Source of the DNA: Ditibartonella apis
GTDB taxonomy: Bacteria > Pseudomonadota > Alphaproteobacteria > Rhizobiales > Rhizobiaceae
NCBI RefSeq assembly: GCF_001952075.1
Contig: NZ_LXYU01000001.1
Coordinates: forward strand, 434,001 to 498,000
DNA: 64,000 nucleotides
Direction: 5' to 3'
Shown here: piece by piece, positions 44,899-55,373 of the stretch
Position numbering within the stretch: the first letter of the stretch is position 1
How the letters are laid out: every line of letters starts with the position of its first letter
Position numbers and translations under genes: made by a program
Notes under the pieces: model-generated
What the model was told of the DNA's origin: nothing
Database searches by the model: none
Seen by the model: only the letters and a program-made list of their open reading frames with translations

Positions 44899-45774
44899 AT
44901 GAGTGACGATCAATCGAAAAAACGGCTTGGACGTGGTCTCGCGGCTCTTATCGGCGATGTTGATCTTGGTATTGATAAACCTGTCACTACCCGGAAGACA
45001 TCACCGGAACGTCAGGTTCCAATCGAATTTATTTCCCGTAATCCGCAAAATCCGCGGCGCCACTTTACCGAGACCGAGCTTGATGACCTTGCCCAATCCA
45101 TCCGTGAACATGGCGTGGTTCAGCCGGTTGTCGTACGTCCCTCACCCGACCACCCGAACCGGTTTGAATTGATCGCCGGTGAACGTCGCTGGCGTGCTGC
45201 CCAGCGGGCAAACCTCAATGAGATACCGGTTATTATTCGTGACGTCGATGACCGCACGGCTTTGGAACTTGCCATTATTGAAAATGTTCAAAGAACCGAT
45301 CTTAATCCACTGGAAGAAGGCATGGGCTATCAGCAGCTGATCGATGAACATGATTATACCCAAGCCGATCTTGCACAGGTAATTGGCAAGAGTCGCAGCC
45401 ATGTTGCTAACACATTGAGATTACTGAAACTTCCGGCCAAAGTGCAACAATTCATCAATGATGGACAGTTGTCGGCCGGGCACGCCCGCTGTCTGATAAC
45501 AGTCGAAGACCCTCTGGCTTTAGCAGAAAAAATTATCCGTGACGGCCTATCCGTTCGTCAGGCTGAAGCTTTGGCAAACGGGCAATCAAATGGAAAAACA
45601 AAAAAACGCACACCGACCGAAAAGGATGCCGATACCAAGTCGCTGGAAAAACTACTTGCCGATGTCATAGGCATGAAAGTTGCCATCAAACACGGCAAAA
45701 AAGGCGGGGATGTTAAAATTCATTATTCTTCGCTGGAACAGCTCGACGATATTTGCAGGCGTTTACAGAATTAG
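44899..45774 (+). CDS. parB: Chromosome partitioning protein ParB
   Basis: CTP-dependent clamp that loads at parS and spreads on nearby DNA. 291 residues. N-terminal arm KKRLGRGLAALIGD (ParA contact), the CTP-binding ParB/Srx domain with NPRRHF and GERRWRAAQRANL (about 90-105), IENVQRTDLNPLEE, the helix-turn-helix ADLAQVIGKSRSHVANTLRLLKL (parS recognition) and the C-terminal dimerisation domain. Cognate sites are visible nearby at 41352-43484. The usual alphaproteobacterial neighbours holA and leuS do not follow here. Confidence 0.97.
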   Translation: MSDDQSKKRLGRGLAALIGDVDLGIDKPVTTRKTSPERQVPIEFISRNPQNPRRHFTETELDDLAQSIREHGVVQPVVVRPSPDHPNRFELIAGERRWRAAQRANLNEIPVIIRDVDDRTALELAIIENVQRTDLNPLEEGMGYQQLIDEHDYTQADLAQVIGKSRSHVANTLRLLKLPAKVQQFINDGQLSAGHARCLITVEDPLALAEKIIRDGLSVRQAEALANGQSNGKTKKRTPTEKDADTKSLEKLLADVIGMKVAIKHGKKGGDVKIHYSSLEQLDDICRRLQN

Positions 45775-46282
45775 AAGCGCTTGCCGTCAATCTCTCACCC
45801 CGATTGATCGGGAGACACGATCCTCGACGTTATCCAGCTTTCAAAAAGAGAGTAGCCGCATCTATTTTCGTGTTTTGCGATGTCTTTTCCTTTTCAGAGA
45901 CTCAGCAAAACCGGTCTTACCGGCGTGAAAACTCTTTGTAAGTTTGCTTATAAAACTGACACGCTGTTTATCCGGATTTTAGTAAAATAATGAAGTGGCG
46001 ATAACATAGAACGCAAATCGAAAAATATTTAAGTAAAATCGTATAACTATCTCGCATCATATTATATAAAAACACATCTACAGAATGTAAATATTTATAT
46101 TTTTTAAAGTATTGTTAAAAATCACGTTGTCATAAATTATAACAATCTTATGTTATTTCTTAATAAAAATATTTTTCTTTAAGTATAAAAGCTTTGACTA
46201 ACTGCGCGGCGAAAAAGCGTAGGGAGGTGTTGCACCAACCTGTGTTATCGAGTTTATCTGATTTAACGGTAGGCAATAAATT
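45775..46282. other. 508-base AT-rich region after parB
   Basis: Region between convergent parB and the 161-residue orphan gene. The stretch 45960-46190 is strongly AT-rich with several A/T runs. I see no credible open frame, tRNA or clear terminator. Its place, where holA/leuS might be expected, suggests a rearrangement scar. Confidence 0.5.
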
Positions 46283-46768
46283 CTATTGTTCGAGAACCTT
46301 ACGAATACGATCGGCGAATTGTTTTCCGAATTCGAGATTTTCTTTTGATACTGTTGTGCTATCGTCAAATATTGCATCCTGATCTTCAAGCGAGGATGCA
46401 GCAGCAAGGCTTGCTTGTAATGCCAGATAACCGACAACATAATCTTTCGGTTCGAGCGCGTTTTTTTTCAAAATGTTCATGACGCGCTCATCTTTTGAAA
46501 TGGTTTTAATGAGCCCGTCAATACTACCATCATTACCGGTTTCGGATTCCGAAAGCCTGATCGTGGACTCCGACATTTCCTTTTGGACATTTTCCATCTT
46601 TACCAGAAAAGCTTCATTCAAAGGATATTCCGCTATAATCTTCGGATTACCCGTCGGAGAGAGATAGAATTCGTTTTGCTTGTCATCCTGCTTTGGAGCA
46701 TCTTTGCCAAAAGCGGCAACCGGAAAGACAATCAAACAAAGGGCAATGACAAATCGCTTGATAAACAT
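46283..46768 (-). CDS. Exported protein of unknown function
   Basis: 161 residues with a signal peptide (about 1-21, VFPVAAFG then KDAPK). The mature protein is helical and polar with no cysteine and no motif I recognise: an FYLSPTGNPKIIAEYPLNEAFL segment, a Glu/Ser-rich stretch (about 65-80), and LEPKDYVVGYLALQASLAAA that may be an amphipathic helix. Its start directly follows the gloB stop, so it is the last gene of the dapF-mtaB-ftsY-yciB-gloB series. Probably periplasmic and lineage-specific. Confidence 0.7.
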   Translation of the reverse strand: MFIKRFVIALCLIVFPVAAFGKDAPKQDDKQNEFYLSPTGNPKIIAEYPLNEAFLVKMENVQKEMSESTIRLSESETGNDGSIDGLIKTISKDERVMNILKKNALEPKDYVVGYLALQASLAAASSLEDQDAIFDDSTTVSKENLEFGKQFADRIRKVLEQ

Positions 46769-47530
46769 TCAGAAATGGTCCTTGCGTTTTCTTAATTCGG
46801 CAAAAACAGCGACATCCGAAGCATTTTCCATCTTCAATGTGCGGCGTATATCGGGGTTATTGCAGCGCAAAAAGGGATTTGCCGCTTTTTCGCTTTTGAT
46901 CGAACTCGGGAGTGAGGTTTCTCCAACTGCGATAAGCCTGTCAACAGCAGCAGCCCGATTGATAAGCGCGACATTATCCGGATCGACCGAGCGTGCGAAC
47001 CGCGCATTTTCTTTGGTGTATTCATGGCCGCAATAAAGCTTGGTATCGTCAGGAAGAGCTTTTAGCTTTTCGAGCGAAGAAAACATCATCTCGGCTGTTC
47101 CTTCAAACAGTCTCCCGCAGCCCAGAGAAAATAACGTATCACCGGTGAAAACCAGTTTGTCTTCAGGAAAATAATAGCAGACGGAGCCAAGCGTATGACC
47201 GGGGGTTTCAAGCACTTTCACATCGAATTTTGCGAATTTACAGCCTGATTGTTCATTGACCCCTTCATCAAGTCCACCAATTTTGTCGGCTTCACGTTCC
47301 GGCCCGATGATTTTCGTGCCATAAACGGCTTTAAGTGCCGCAATTCCCTCGATGTGGTCCATATGATGATGGGTAATGAAAAGAACATCAAGCTTATAAC
47401 CTTTTTGGTCAAGCTTTTCACGGATTGCCTTTGCGTCCGGCGCATCAATAGCTGCAGTCAGCCCGCTTGCCTCGTCATGAAGCAGCACTCCGAAATTATC
47501 ACTGCGGCAAATGAACTGTGTAATTTCCAT
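46769..47530 (-). CDS. gloB: Hydroxyacylglutathione hydrolase (glyoxalase II)
   Basis: Hydrolyses S-lactoylglutathione to lactate and glutathione, ending methylglyoxal detoxification. 253 residues from the ATG at 47530; the frame is open 15 codons further but the family starts at about MEITQFICRSDN. Metallo-beta-lactamase motif THHHMDHIEG (about 55-64), ETPGHTLGSVCYYF, FTGDTLFSLGCGRLFEG and YCGHEYTKENARFA give the two-metal site. The glutathione-binding C-terminus is present. Confidence 0.95.
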   Translation of the reverse strand: MEITQFICRSDNFGVLLHDEASGLTAAIDAPDAKAIREKLDQKGYKLDVLFITHHHMDHIEGIAALKAVYGTKIIGPEREADKIGGLDEGVNEQSGCKFAKFDVKVLETPGHTLGSVCYYFPEDKLVFTGDTLFSLGCGRLFEGTAEMMFSSLEKLKALPDDTKLYCGHEYTKENARFARSVDPDNVALINRAAAVDRLIAVGETSLPSSIKSEKAANPFLRCNNPDIRRTLKMENASDVAVFAELRKRKDHF

Positions 47531-47564
47531 TGTTTCAATCCCATCGGTTTTTGAAATTCTCGAC

Positions 47565-48239
47565 TTATTCGTCAAGCTTTGTCTGTTTCACACCTATCGG
47601 CGAGGTTGCATGTTTCATAACAATCGGCATTTGCGCAATCATAAAGATAATAGTGATCGGCATGACACCGAAGACCTTGAATGTCGTCCAGAAATCATTG
47701 CTGAAATTGCGCCATACCAATTCGTTCAACACGGCAAGAAAAATAAAAAACCAGGCCCAGCGACGCGTTAAAATTTTCCATCCCTCATCATCAAGTTGAA
47801 AGGCAGAATCAAGCACATAGCCGAGAAGCGATTTATTGAATGCCAGACCACCAAACAGGATAAGGCCGAAGAGTGTGTTGATAATTGTCGGCTTCATCTT
47901 GATGAATGTATCATTATGAAGCCAAAGCGTTAAAGCCCCGAAAATCAACACAAAGACGCCGGAAATAAGCGGCATGATCGGGAGTTTTCGTGCAATAATC
48001 CATGAGGCAACGAGTGCAATAACAATGGCAACCATGAAAATTGCCGTGGCAGGAAAAATCGGTTTTTCAAATCCCTGAAACAGGCCGACATGTTTGATAA
48101 GCCATTCGCCCTTGTAATTGGCAAAGAAAAACACCACCAGTGGCCCCATTTCCAGAATGAGTTTGAGCGCCGGTGACATATGGAGCTCTTTTACCGCTTT
48201 GGTATCTTCCGGATCGGGTTCAAAAAGTGAATTGGTCAT
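47565..48239 (-). CDS. yciB: Inner-membrane septation protein A (YciB/IspZ family)
   Basis: 224 residues with about five or six hydrophobic helices. Family landmarks: [23 protein letters not shown] (about 25-47), [71 protein letters not shown]. In other bacteria it is tied to cell-envelope integrity and septation. Its start overlaps the ftsY stop by four bases and it lies upstream of gloB, all minus strand. Role here is a family-level inference. Confidence 0.94.
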   Translation of the reverse strand: MTNSLFEPDPEDTKAVKELHMSPALKLILEMGPLVVFFFANYKGEWLIKHVGLFQGFEKPIFPATAIFMVAIVIALVASWIIARKLPIMPLISGVFVLIFGALTLWLHNDTFIKMKPTIINTLFGLILFGGLAFNKSLLGYVLDSAFQLDDEGWKILTRRWAWFFIFLAVLNELVWRNFSNDFWTTFKVFGVMPITIIFMIAQMPIVMKHATSPIGVKQTKLDE

Positions 48240-49585
48240 TCGTGTTTTCCTGCTATTGCTTCGGCAAAGTCCGAAGCTGCGAAGGGCTCGAGGTCATCAA
48301 TACCCTCTCCTACCCCGATAAAATATACCGGTAACTTGTATTTTGCCGCAATGGCAACAAGGATGCCGCCGCGCGCTGTTCCATCAAGTTTTGTCATGAC
48401 AAGGCCGTTCACACCGGCAACGTTGCGGAATATTTCCACCTGGTTTAGCGCATTCTGGCCGGTTGTGGCATCAAGTGTTTGCAAAACAGTGTGTGGGGCA
48501 TCCGGATCATGCTTGCTTAAAACACGCACAATTTTGGCAAGCTCGTCCATAAGTTCGGTTTTATTCTGCAAACGTCCTGCCGTGTCAATGATAAGAACAT
48601 CACTTCCGGCAGCTTTAGCTTTTTCATAAGCGTCATAGGCAAGGCTTGCCGCATCGGCACCGAGTTTGGTCGAAACAACCGGTGCATTGACCCTGTCTCC
48701 CCAGATATGGAGTTGTTCGATAGCAGCCGCACGAAAAGTATCACCAGCCGCCAGCATCACTTTTAATCCGCCGGCGGTTAGCTTGGCTGCCAATTTTCCG
48801 ATTGTTGTGGTTTTTCCGGTTCCATTCACACCGACAACCAATATGACATGCGGCTTATGGCTCAAGTCAAGTTCAAGCGGGCGGGCAACCGGCTCAAGTA
48901 CTTTTTTGATCTCGTCACTCATGATCGTGCGTACTTCGTCGGTTGATATATCTTTGCCATAGCGGCTTGATGCAAGGGTATCGGTGATACGGAGAGCGGT
49001 TTCAAGACCAAGATCGGCTTGAATGAGTACATCTTCCAGATCTTGCAATGTCGCTTCGTCAAGTTTGCGCTTGGTAAAAATGGAACTGATGGAATCACCA
49101 AGTTGGCGGGAAGAACGGGCCAAGCCCGATTTCAACCGTTCAAACCATGACATTTTTTTGGGTTCATGGAGCGGTAAATCCGGCTTGACGACCTTGTTTT
49201 CGGTTCTCGTCACCTTGTCGGTAATTGTTACGGTTTTGTGAGCCGAAGTGTTTGTTTCGGCCTCTGTTGTCTCTATCGTTTGTGAACCGACAAATTCCGC
49301 TTCTGGAACTTGTGGTTTTTTTGAAGGTTGCCTTTCCTCCTTTTTCTTTTCGGCTAAAGCGGGTTCTAAATTTTCTGATGAAGTGTCTGGCCGCTCTTTT
49401 TTCGCTTTGACCGGTTCGTTGTTTTCAGTGTTGGTGGCTTCGCTCTGTTTTTTTTCCTGAGCTGCCTTATAGGCTTCAAAGGGTGACAAAGCGGGCGTTG
49501 CCGCTTCTTTTTTCACATCATTGTCTGAATCCGTTTTCGGGTTCGAGCCAAAAGAAAAAACTTTTTTAAATAAACCTTTAGCCAT
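48236..49585 (-). CDS. ftsY: Signal recognition particle receptor FtsY
   Basis: Docks SRP-ribosome complexes at the inner membrane for cotranslational insertion. 449 residues. Residues 1-140 are a charged, Lys/Glu/Pro-rich disordered A region. The NG domain follows: [15 protein letters not shown] (G1, about 250-264), [27 protein letters not shown] (G3), [10 protein letters not shown] (G4) and the terminal [10 protein letters not shown]. It sits 12 bases after mtaB in the dapF operon, as in other Rhizobiales. Confidence 0.97.
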   Translation of the reverse strand: MAKGLFKKVFSFGSNPKTDSDNDVKKEAATPALSPFEAYKAAQEKKQSEATNTENNEPVKAKKERPDTSSENLEPALAEKKKEERQPSKKPQVPEAEFVGSQTIETTEAETNTSAHKTVTITDKVTRTENKVVKPDLPLHEPKKMSWFERLKSGLARSSRQLGDSISSIFTKRKLDEATLQDLEDVLIQADLGLETALRITDTLASSRYGKDISTDEVRTIMSDEIKKVLEPVARPLELDLSHKPHVILVVGVNGTGKTTTIGKLAAKLTAGGLKVMLAAGDTFRAAAIEQLHIWGDRVNAPVVSTKLGADAASLAYDAYEKAKAAGSDVLIIDTAGRLQNKTELMDELAKIVRVLSKHDPDAPHTVLQTLDATTGQNALNQVEIFRNVAGVNGLVMTKLDGTARGGILVAIAAKYKLPVYFIGVGEGIDDLEPFAASDFAEAIAGKHE

Positions 49586-49597
49586 AAAAATCCCCGG

Positions 49598-50881
49598 TCA
49601 GGCAGCGTTACGTTCGTCGAGCTTGGCAATAAGTTTGTCGCCATCCTGGCCGACAATGTGGCCTTTAACGATGGTTCCGGCAATTGCACCGTCGATTTTG
49701 GTCAGTGTGAAATCCTCCGTGCGGCCGATTCCATCATGTTCGACAAGAATCATGTGTTCGGTGTTTTGTAAATGCTTGAGATGGTCGTTATAGGCTTTTT
49801 GCCCCTTTTGCCTCAGTTTTTCTGCTCTCAGTTTGACAATATGCCGATCAACCTGTGGCATACGGGCAGCCGGTGTGCCTTCCCGCGGGCTATAGGGAAA
49901 GACATGAAGATGTGTCAGTTTACAATCATCAACGAGCGCCAATGTATTTTCAAACATCGCATCGGTTTCTGTCGGAAAACCGGCGATAAGATCGGCGCCA
50001 TAAACCATTTCGGGACGCTTGTCGCGTAAATCGTTGCAAAACCGGATTGATTGATCGCGTAAATGGCGCCGTTTCATGCGTTTCAAAATCATATTGTCAC
50101 CAGCCTGAAGTGAAAGGTGCAAATGCGGCATTAACCGTGGTTCATAAGCCAGTAATTCCATCAATTCATCATCGACTTCTACCGAGTCTATTGAAGAGAG
50201 GCGCAAACGCGCAAGATCGGGAACGTTTTTCAAAATTGAATGAACAAGTTTGCCGAGAGTTGCCTTTCCGGGAAGATCAGGTCCATAGCTTGTAAGATCA
50301 ACGCCGGTGAGGACAACTTCCTGATAGCCGTTTCCGTTAAGGCGTTTTATCTGTTCGACGACTGCACCCATTGGAACGGAGCGTGACGGCCCCCTTCCAT
50401 AAGGAATAATGCAAAATGTGCAGCGATGGTCACAACCGTTTTGCACTTGCACAAAAGCCCGCGAATGCCCTTCTATCGAGTCAACCATATGGGGCGCATT
50501 TTCTTTCACGTCCATGATGTCGTTGACTTTGAGTTTTTCGTAATTGTTGACACCGAAATCCGGAAGCTGACGATAGGAATGGGCATGCAGTTTTTCTTCA
50601 TTCCCCAAAACCAGATCAACTTCGTCCATATCGGCAAAATTCTGGCCCATAGTTTGGGCGGCACAGCCTGTTACAATGATACGTGCAAGCGGGTTTTCGC
50701 GCCTCGCTTTGCGAATTGCCTGTTTTGCCTGACGAACGGCTTCGGCCGTGACAGCGCATGTATTGAAGATAAATGCGCCGTTTTCCAACTTATCAAGACC
50801 GGCTTCAGCACTTTCTTTGCGCATGACCTCAGATTCAAATGCATTAAGTCGACAGCCGAAGGTGACAATTTCAGTTGCCAT
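49598..50881 (-). CDS. mtaB: tRNA t6A37 methylthiotransferase MtaB
   Basis: Radical-SAM enzyme that converts t6A37 to ms2t6A37 in tRNA. 427 residues. N-terminal MTTase domain with cysteines in TFGCRLNAFE (about 9), FNTCAVT and VTGCAAQ; radical-SAM cluster CDHRCTFCIIPYGRG (about 150-164); and a C-terminal TRAM domain (LVEHDGIGRTEDFTLTKID). The N-terminus and TRAM favour MtaB over MiaB. The ATG shares a base with the dapF stop, so the genes are translationally coupled. Confidence 0.95.
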   Translation of the reverse strand: MATEIVTFGCRLNAFESEVMRKESAEAGLDKLENGAFIFNTCAVTAEAVRQAKQAIRKARRENPLARIIVTGCAAQTMGQNFADMDEVDLVLGNEEKLHAHSYRQLPDFGVNNYEKLKVNDIMDVKENAPHMVDSIEGHSRAFVQVQNGCDHRCTFCIIPYGRGPSRSVPMGAVVEQIKRLNGNGYQEVVLTGVDLTSYGPDLPGKATLGKLVHSILKNVPDLARLRLSSIDSVEVDDELMELLAYEPRLMPHLHLSLQAGDNMILKRMKRRHLRDQSIRFCNDLRDKRPEMVYGADLIAGFPTETDAMFENTLALVDDCKLTHLHVFPYSPREGTPAARMPQVDRHIVKLRAEKLRQKGQKAYNDHLKHLQNTEHMILVEHDGIGRTEDFTLTKIDGAIAGTIVKGHIVGQDGDKLIAKLDERNAA

Positions 50882-51735
50882 TATGAAATCCTTTGATATT
50901 CGCCCGAAACCGGATCGAACTTTCCGCTAAACTCGAATTCCGTCGGTCCCGTCATGATGATATGGTTGTCTTTATCCCATAAAATGTCGAGTTTCCCACC
51001 TGGTAGAGTTACAGTCACATGCCTTTTTGTGAGTGCACGTCTTGATGCGGCAACAGTTGCGGCACAGGAAGCGGTGCCACAAGCGCGTGTAAGGCCTGCT
51101 CCCCTTTCCCATGTCCGCAAAGTCAAAGAAGTGGGCGATGTGACGTGCGCAATCGAAATATTGCAACGTTCGGGGAAAAACGGGTCATGTTCAAGTTCGG
51201 GACCATATTTATCAAGGGCTATTTTCTCGATATCATCGCCAACGAAAAATATTGCATGTGGGTTTCCCATGGAAACCAGCGAGGCATCATGAAGTAGCCC
51301 GCGACCGATATCGGCGTGGTTTGTGTCGGCAATGGCATGTGACACCGGTATTTCCTGCCATTCAAGATGCGGAATTCCCATATCGACCGATACCAAACCG
51401 TTTTCACGGCGCTTTGCCCTGACAATACCGGCAACCGTATCCAGTTTGAAATTGTCGCCCAGATTTTGCTTATAGAGCCATTCAACAACGCAACGTGTAC
51501 CGTTTCCGCAGGCCTGAGCTTTGGATCCATCCGAGTTCCATATGACAATGTGGTAATCACTACCGGATTTAATTGGCTTATGAACCGCCATTATCTGGTC
51601 GAAAGCCGTATCGCGTTTTTTAGAAAGAGCGATAGCAGCTTTTGGTGTTATGTCTGTTTTGGTCTCGCGCATATCGGCAACAATTATTTCATTGCCGAGA
51701 CCATTCATTTTTTCAAAAGGGATCATATTTGCCAT
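50881..51735 (-). CDS. dapF: Diaminopimelate epimerase
   Basis: PLP-independent epimerase making meso-DAP for lysine and peptidoglycan. 284 residues. The two catalytic cysteines lie in AQACGNGTRCVVEWL (about 76) and GLTRACGTASCAATVAA (about 222). N-terminal FEKMNGLGNEIIVAD is typical. First gene of the dapF-mtaB-ftsY-yciB-gloB-orphan series on the minus strand. A second ATG three codons in is possible. Confidence 0.96.
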   Translation of the reverse strand: MANMIPFEKMNGLGNEIIVADMRETKTDITPKAAIALSKKRDTAFDQIMAVHKPIKSGSDYHIVIWNSDGSKAQACGNGTRCVVEWLYKQNLGDNFKLDTVAGIVRAKRRENGLVSVDMGIPHLEWQEIPVSHAIADTNHADIGRGLLHDASLVSMGNPHAIFFVGDDIEKIALDKYGPELEHDPFFPERCNISIAHVTSPTSLTLRTWERGAGLTRACGTASCAATVAASRRALTKRHVTVTLPGGKLDILWDKDNHIIMTGPTEFEFSGKFDPVSGEYQRIS

Positions 51736-52225
51736 CTACCTGATGTTTATTACGATAATATGGCTGAAAATCCAAAAAAATTCCAGCGCAAGCACGATCA
51801 ACAATCGGAATAGTTCAGCGACTAATAAAAACCGGAGATTGATGAAAATCCAACTATTGATCAGAATATTGGAGAATTTTGAAAATGATCGCCATTTTCA
51901 GCGTTTACGAACTGATTTCCGATTTAATTTAGCGCCATTTCTAAAATTCTCTATTTAAGGTAAATAAATTCCGGTCATGTTTGTGTTTAAAAATAACATT
52001 TAAAAACAATATGTTAAACAATAATTTTATGGGCAAAAGTTTTTACTCAGGAAATCGAAGCTGCATCCGGTCCCCTCTTTTGTTCATCAATCATGAAGAA
52101 GAGCAGATGTTTTTCTTTTTTTCTCACACTTTTTTGCTATGTATAGTCTTTAAGTAAAATTTAACCATCGTGCCTTTCGTCTGTACGGTATCACTGCGCA
52201 ATCATGCGATGAGGAAAGTAGGAAT
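51736..52225. other. 490-base region between dapF and omp19
   Basis: Divergent promoter region. GAAAATG / CATTTTC around 51880-51900 can form a small hairpin near dapF. The rest is AT-rich (51960-52160) and probably carries the omp19 promoter; I cannot fix -35/-10 boxes with confidence. No open frame is worth calling. Confidence 0.5.
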
Positions 52226-52771
52226 ATGACAGTCTCGAGGAATTCACTTCTGGTATTGACAGTTATGGCAACAATGCTTGCCGGTTGTGCGAATTCACGA
52301 TTCGGCAACAATGGTGGTGGCGAACCGCCGCAGGTGGTTATGCCGGGGCCGCCAAGTTCGGGTGGTGTCAGCCAGTCCGAGTTGCCGCCGCCGGATAATT
52401 TTCCGGCAGCACCCAATAATAGCGTGAGTAGCAGTGCCCCACAGCAACAACAGACCGAAGTAGCCAGTCTTCAGCCGCCTGCAAACGCTTCGGATTTGAC
52501 TCCCGGAGCGATTGCCGGTGTCTGGAAAGCTTCGGTTGGCGGGCTGAATTGTCAGATTGCAACACCGCAGACAAAATATGGCCAAGGCTATCGCGCGGGA
52601 CCGTTGCATTGTCCGGAAGCCTTCTCGAAAGTTGCGTCATGGGCAGTGAGTGGCAAACAGCTGAATTTCTATGACGGCGCCGGAAGTGCTGTCGCTACGC
52701 TTTATTCTGCCGGTCCTAGCCGGTTCGAAGGCAATACAGTGAACGGTCAGGCGGTTATTTTAAGCCGCTAA
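52226..52771 (+). CDS. omp19: Omp19-type outer-membrane lipoprotein, protease inhibitor family
   Basis: 181 residues. Signal with lipobox MLAGC (Cys21), then a Pro/Gly/Ser/Gln-rich linker (about 25-85) and a C-terminal Inh/Omp19 beta-barrel domain (about 90-181): GAIAGVWKASVGGLNCQI, YRAGPLHCPEAFSKVASWAV, LNFYDGAGSAVATLYSAG. Cys102 and Cys122 (approximate positions) match the conserved disulfide. In Brucella, Omp19 is a surface lipoprotein that inhibits host proteases; this role here is by family. Confidence 0.93.
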   Translation: MTVSRNSLLVLTVMATMLAGCANSRFGNNGGGEPPQVVMPGPPSSGGVSQSELPPPDNFPAAPNNSVSSSAPQQQQTEVASLQPPANASDLTPGAIAGVWKASVGGLNCQIATPQTKYGQGYRAGPLHCPEAFSKVASWAVSGKQLNFYDGAGSAVATLYSAGPSRFEGNTVNGQAVILSR

Positions 52772-52780
52772 TAAAATTGG

Positions 52781-52814
52781 AAGAGGTCGCAGTCATCAGG
52801 CCTCTTTTATTTTC
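52781..52814 (+). terminator. Possible terminator after omp19
   Basis: AAGAGG (52781-52786) and CCTCTT (52801-52806) can pair around a 14-base loop and are followed by TTATTTTC. The short stem makes this a weak candidate. Confidence 0.4.
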
Positions 52815-52838
52815 TTCAGCACAAGAAGGGGCTTGTCG

Positions 52839-53981
52839 ATGGGAGCAATGCGTGAGCGCTATGATGCTTTGGTTGAAAACGGTGAAATCGACCGTGATGA
52901 AGCGCAAATTACCCTGATCTCGCATTTCGACCGGCTTCTTGACGAGCTTGCTGTTAAGCGTATGTCGCAGAAAAGCTCTCCACTCGGCTGGCTTTTCGGC
53001 AAACACAGGGATAACCGAACCGGTGTGCGTGGCCTATATGTTTATGGCGAAGTTGGCCGTGGCAAAACCATGCTTATGGATTTGTTTTTTTCCTGTCTGC
53101 CCGATGGTGACAAAAGGCGCGCCCATTTCAATGATTTTATGGCCGATGTGCATGATCGTATAAATCGTCATCGGCAGGCATTGACGCGTGGCGAAACCAA
53201 ACAGAACGATCCTATTCCCCCCGTCGCGACAAGCCTTGCCAAAGAAGCCAAAGTTCTCTGTTTTGACGAGTTTACTGTGACCGACATTGCCGATGCAATG
53301 GTTCTTTCAAGACTCTTTACCGCTCTTTTCAAGGAAGGTGTAACACTGATTGCAACGTCCAATGTTGCGCCTGATAATCTTTATAAAAACGGTCTCAATC
53401 GGCAGCTATTCTTGCCTTTTATCAAGATTCTCGAAGATAATGTCGAGGTTTTTAACCTTGATGCAGATACCGATTACCGGCTGGAAAAAGCCGATCGCAA
53501 GCCTGTCTATATTACTCCTCTCGGCCATATTGCGCAGGAAAAGATGGACGCTGCATGGGCACTCGTCGAACAAGGAAACACCGCCAAGCCGGATGTTGTC
53601 GAAGTTCGCGGACATCCCGTTCAAGTGCCACGTGCAGTAAATAATGCGGCCCGTTTCGACTATATTGATCTTTGCTCCATTCCGCTGGCTGCTGCCGATT
53701 ATCTCGCCTTGTCGGACCGTTATCATACATTTTTCATTGATAATGTGCCGATTATGGATGATGAACACCGAAACGAGACAAAACGCTTCATTCTGCTGAT
53801 TGATACGCTTTACGATCGCCACATCCGGCTGTTTATTTCGGCTGCTGCAACTCCCGATAAACTCTATCAGGGAACAAACCAAACCACAGAGACATTCGAG
53901 TTCGAACGGACTTCATCACGTCTTTTTGAAATGCAAAGTGAGGAATATTTGGCCAATTGGAATGAAAAACAGGTCAAATAA
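52839..53981 (+). CDS. zapE: Cell division protein ZapE (AFG1-like ATPase)
   Basis: 380 residues from the ATG at 52839, which has AAGAAGGGG upstream; an in-frame TTG at 52833 adds two. AFG1-type P-loop ATPase: Walker A GEVGRGKTMLMDLFF (about 65-80), Walker B LCFDEFTVTDIADAMVL, sensor ATSNVAPDNLYKNGL and the C-terminal TLYDRHIRLFISAAATPDKLY. In E. coli ZapE binds FtsZ and acts during division. In Rhizobiales it commonly precedes mdh and the suc genes, as here. Confidence 0.94.
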   Translation: MGAMRERYDALVENGEIDRDEAQITLISHFDRLLDELAVKRMSQKSSPLGWLFGKHRDNRTGVRGLYVYGEVGRGKTMLMDLFFSCLPDGDKRRAHFNDFMADVHDRINRHRQALTRGETKQNDPIPPVATSLAKEAKVLCFDEFTVTDIADAMVLSRLFTALFKEGVTLIATSNVAPDNLYKNGLNRQLFLPFIKILEDNVEVFNLDADTDYRLEKADRKPVYITPLGHIAQEKMDAAWALVEQGNTAKPDVVEVRGHPVQVPRAVNNAARFDYIDLCSIPLAAADYLALSDRYHTFFIDNVPIMDDEHRNETKRFILLIDTLYDRHIRLFISAAATPDKLYQGTNQTTETFEFERTSSRLFEMQSEEYLANWNEKQVK

Positions 53982-55280
<1,299 letters not shown>

Positions 55281-55281
<1 letters not shown>

Positions 55282-55302
55282 GTGGGGGTCACCCCACTTT
55301 TT
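55281..55302 (+). terminator. Hairpin terminator/attenuator between mdh and sucC
   Basis: AGTGGGG (55281-55287) and CCCCACT (55292-55298) form a seven-base stem with loop GTCA, ending in TTTTT. The stem begins at the last base of the mdh stop codon, 73 bases before sucC. Confidence 0.85.
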
Positions 55303-55373
55303 CATTCACATAAGTCGGATATACCGATTTTCCGGGACCGGACTTTCGGCCCACAATAGAAAAGGAAAAATGA

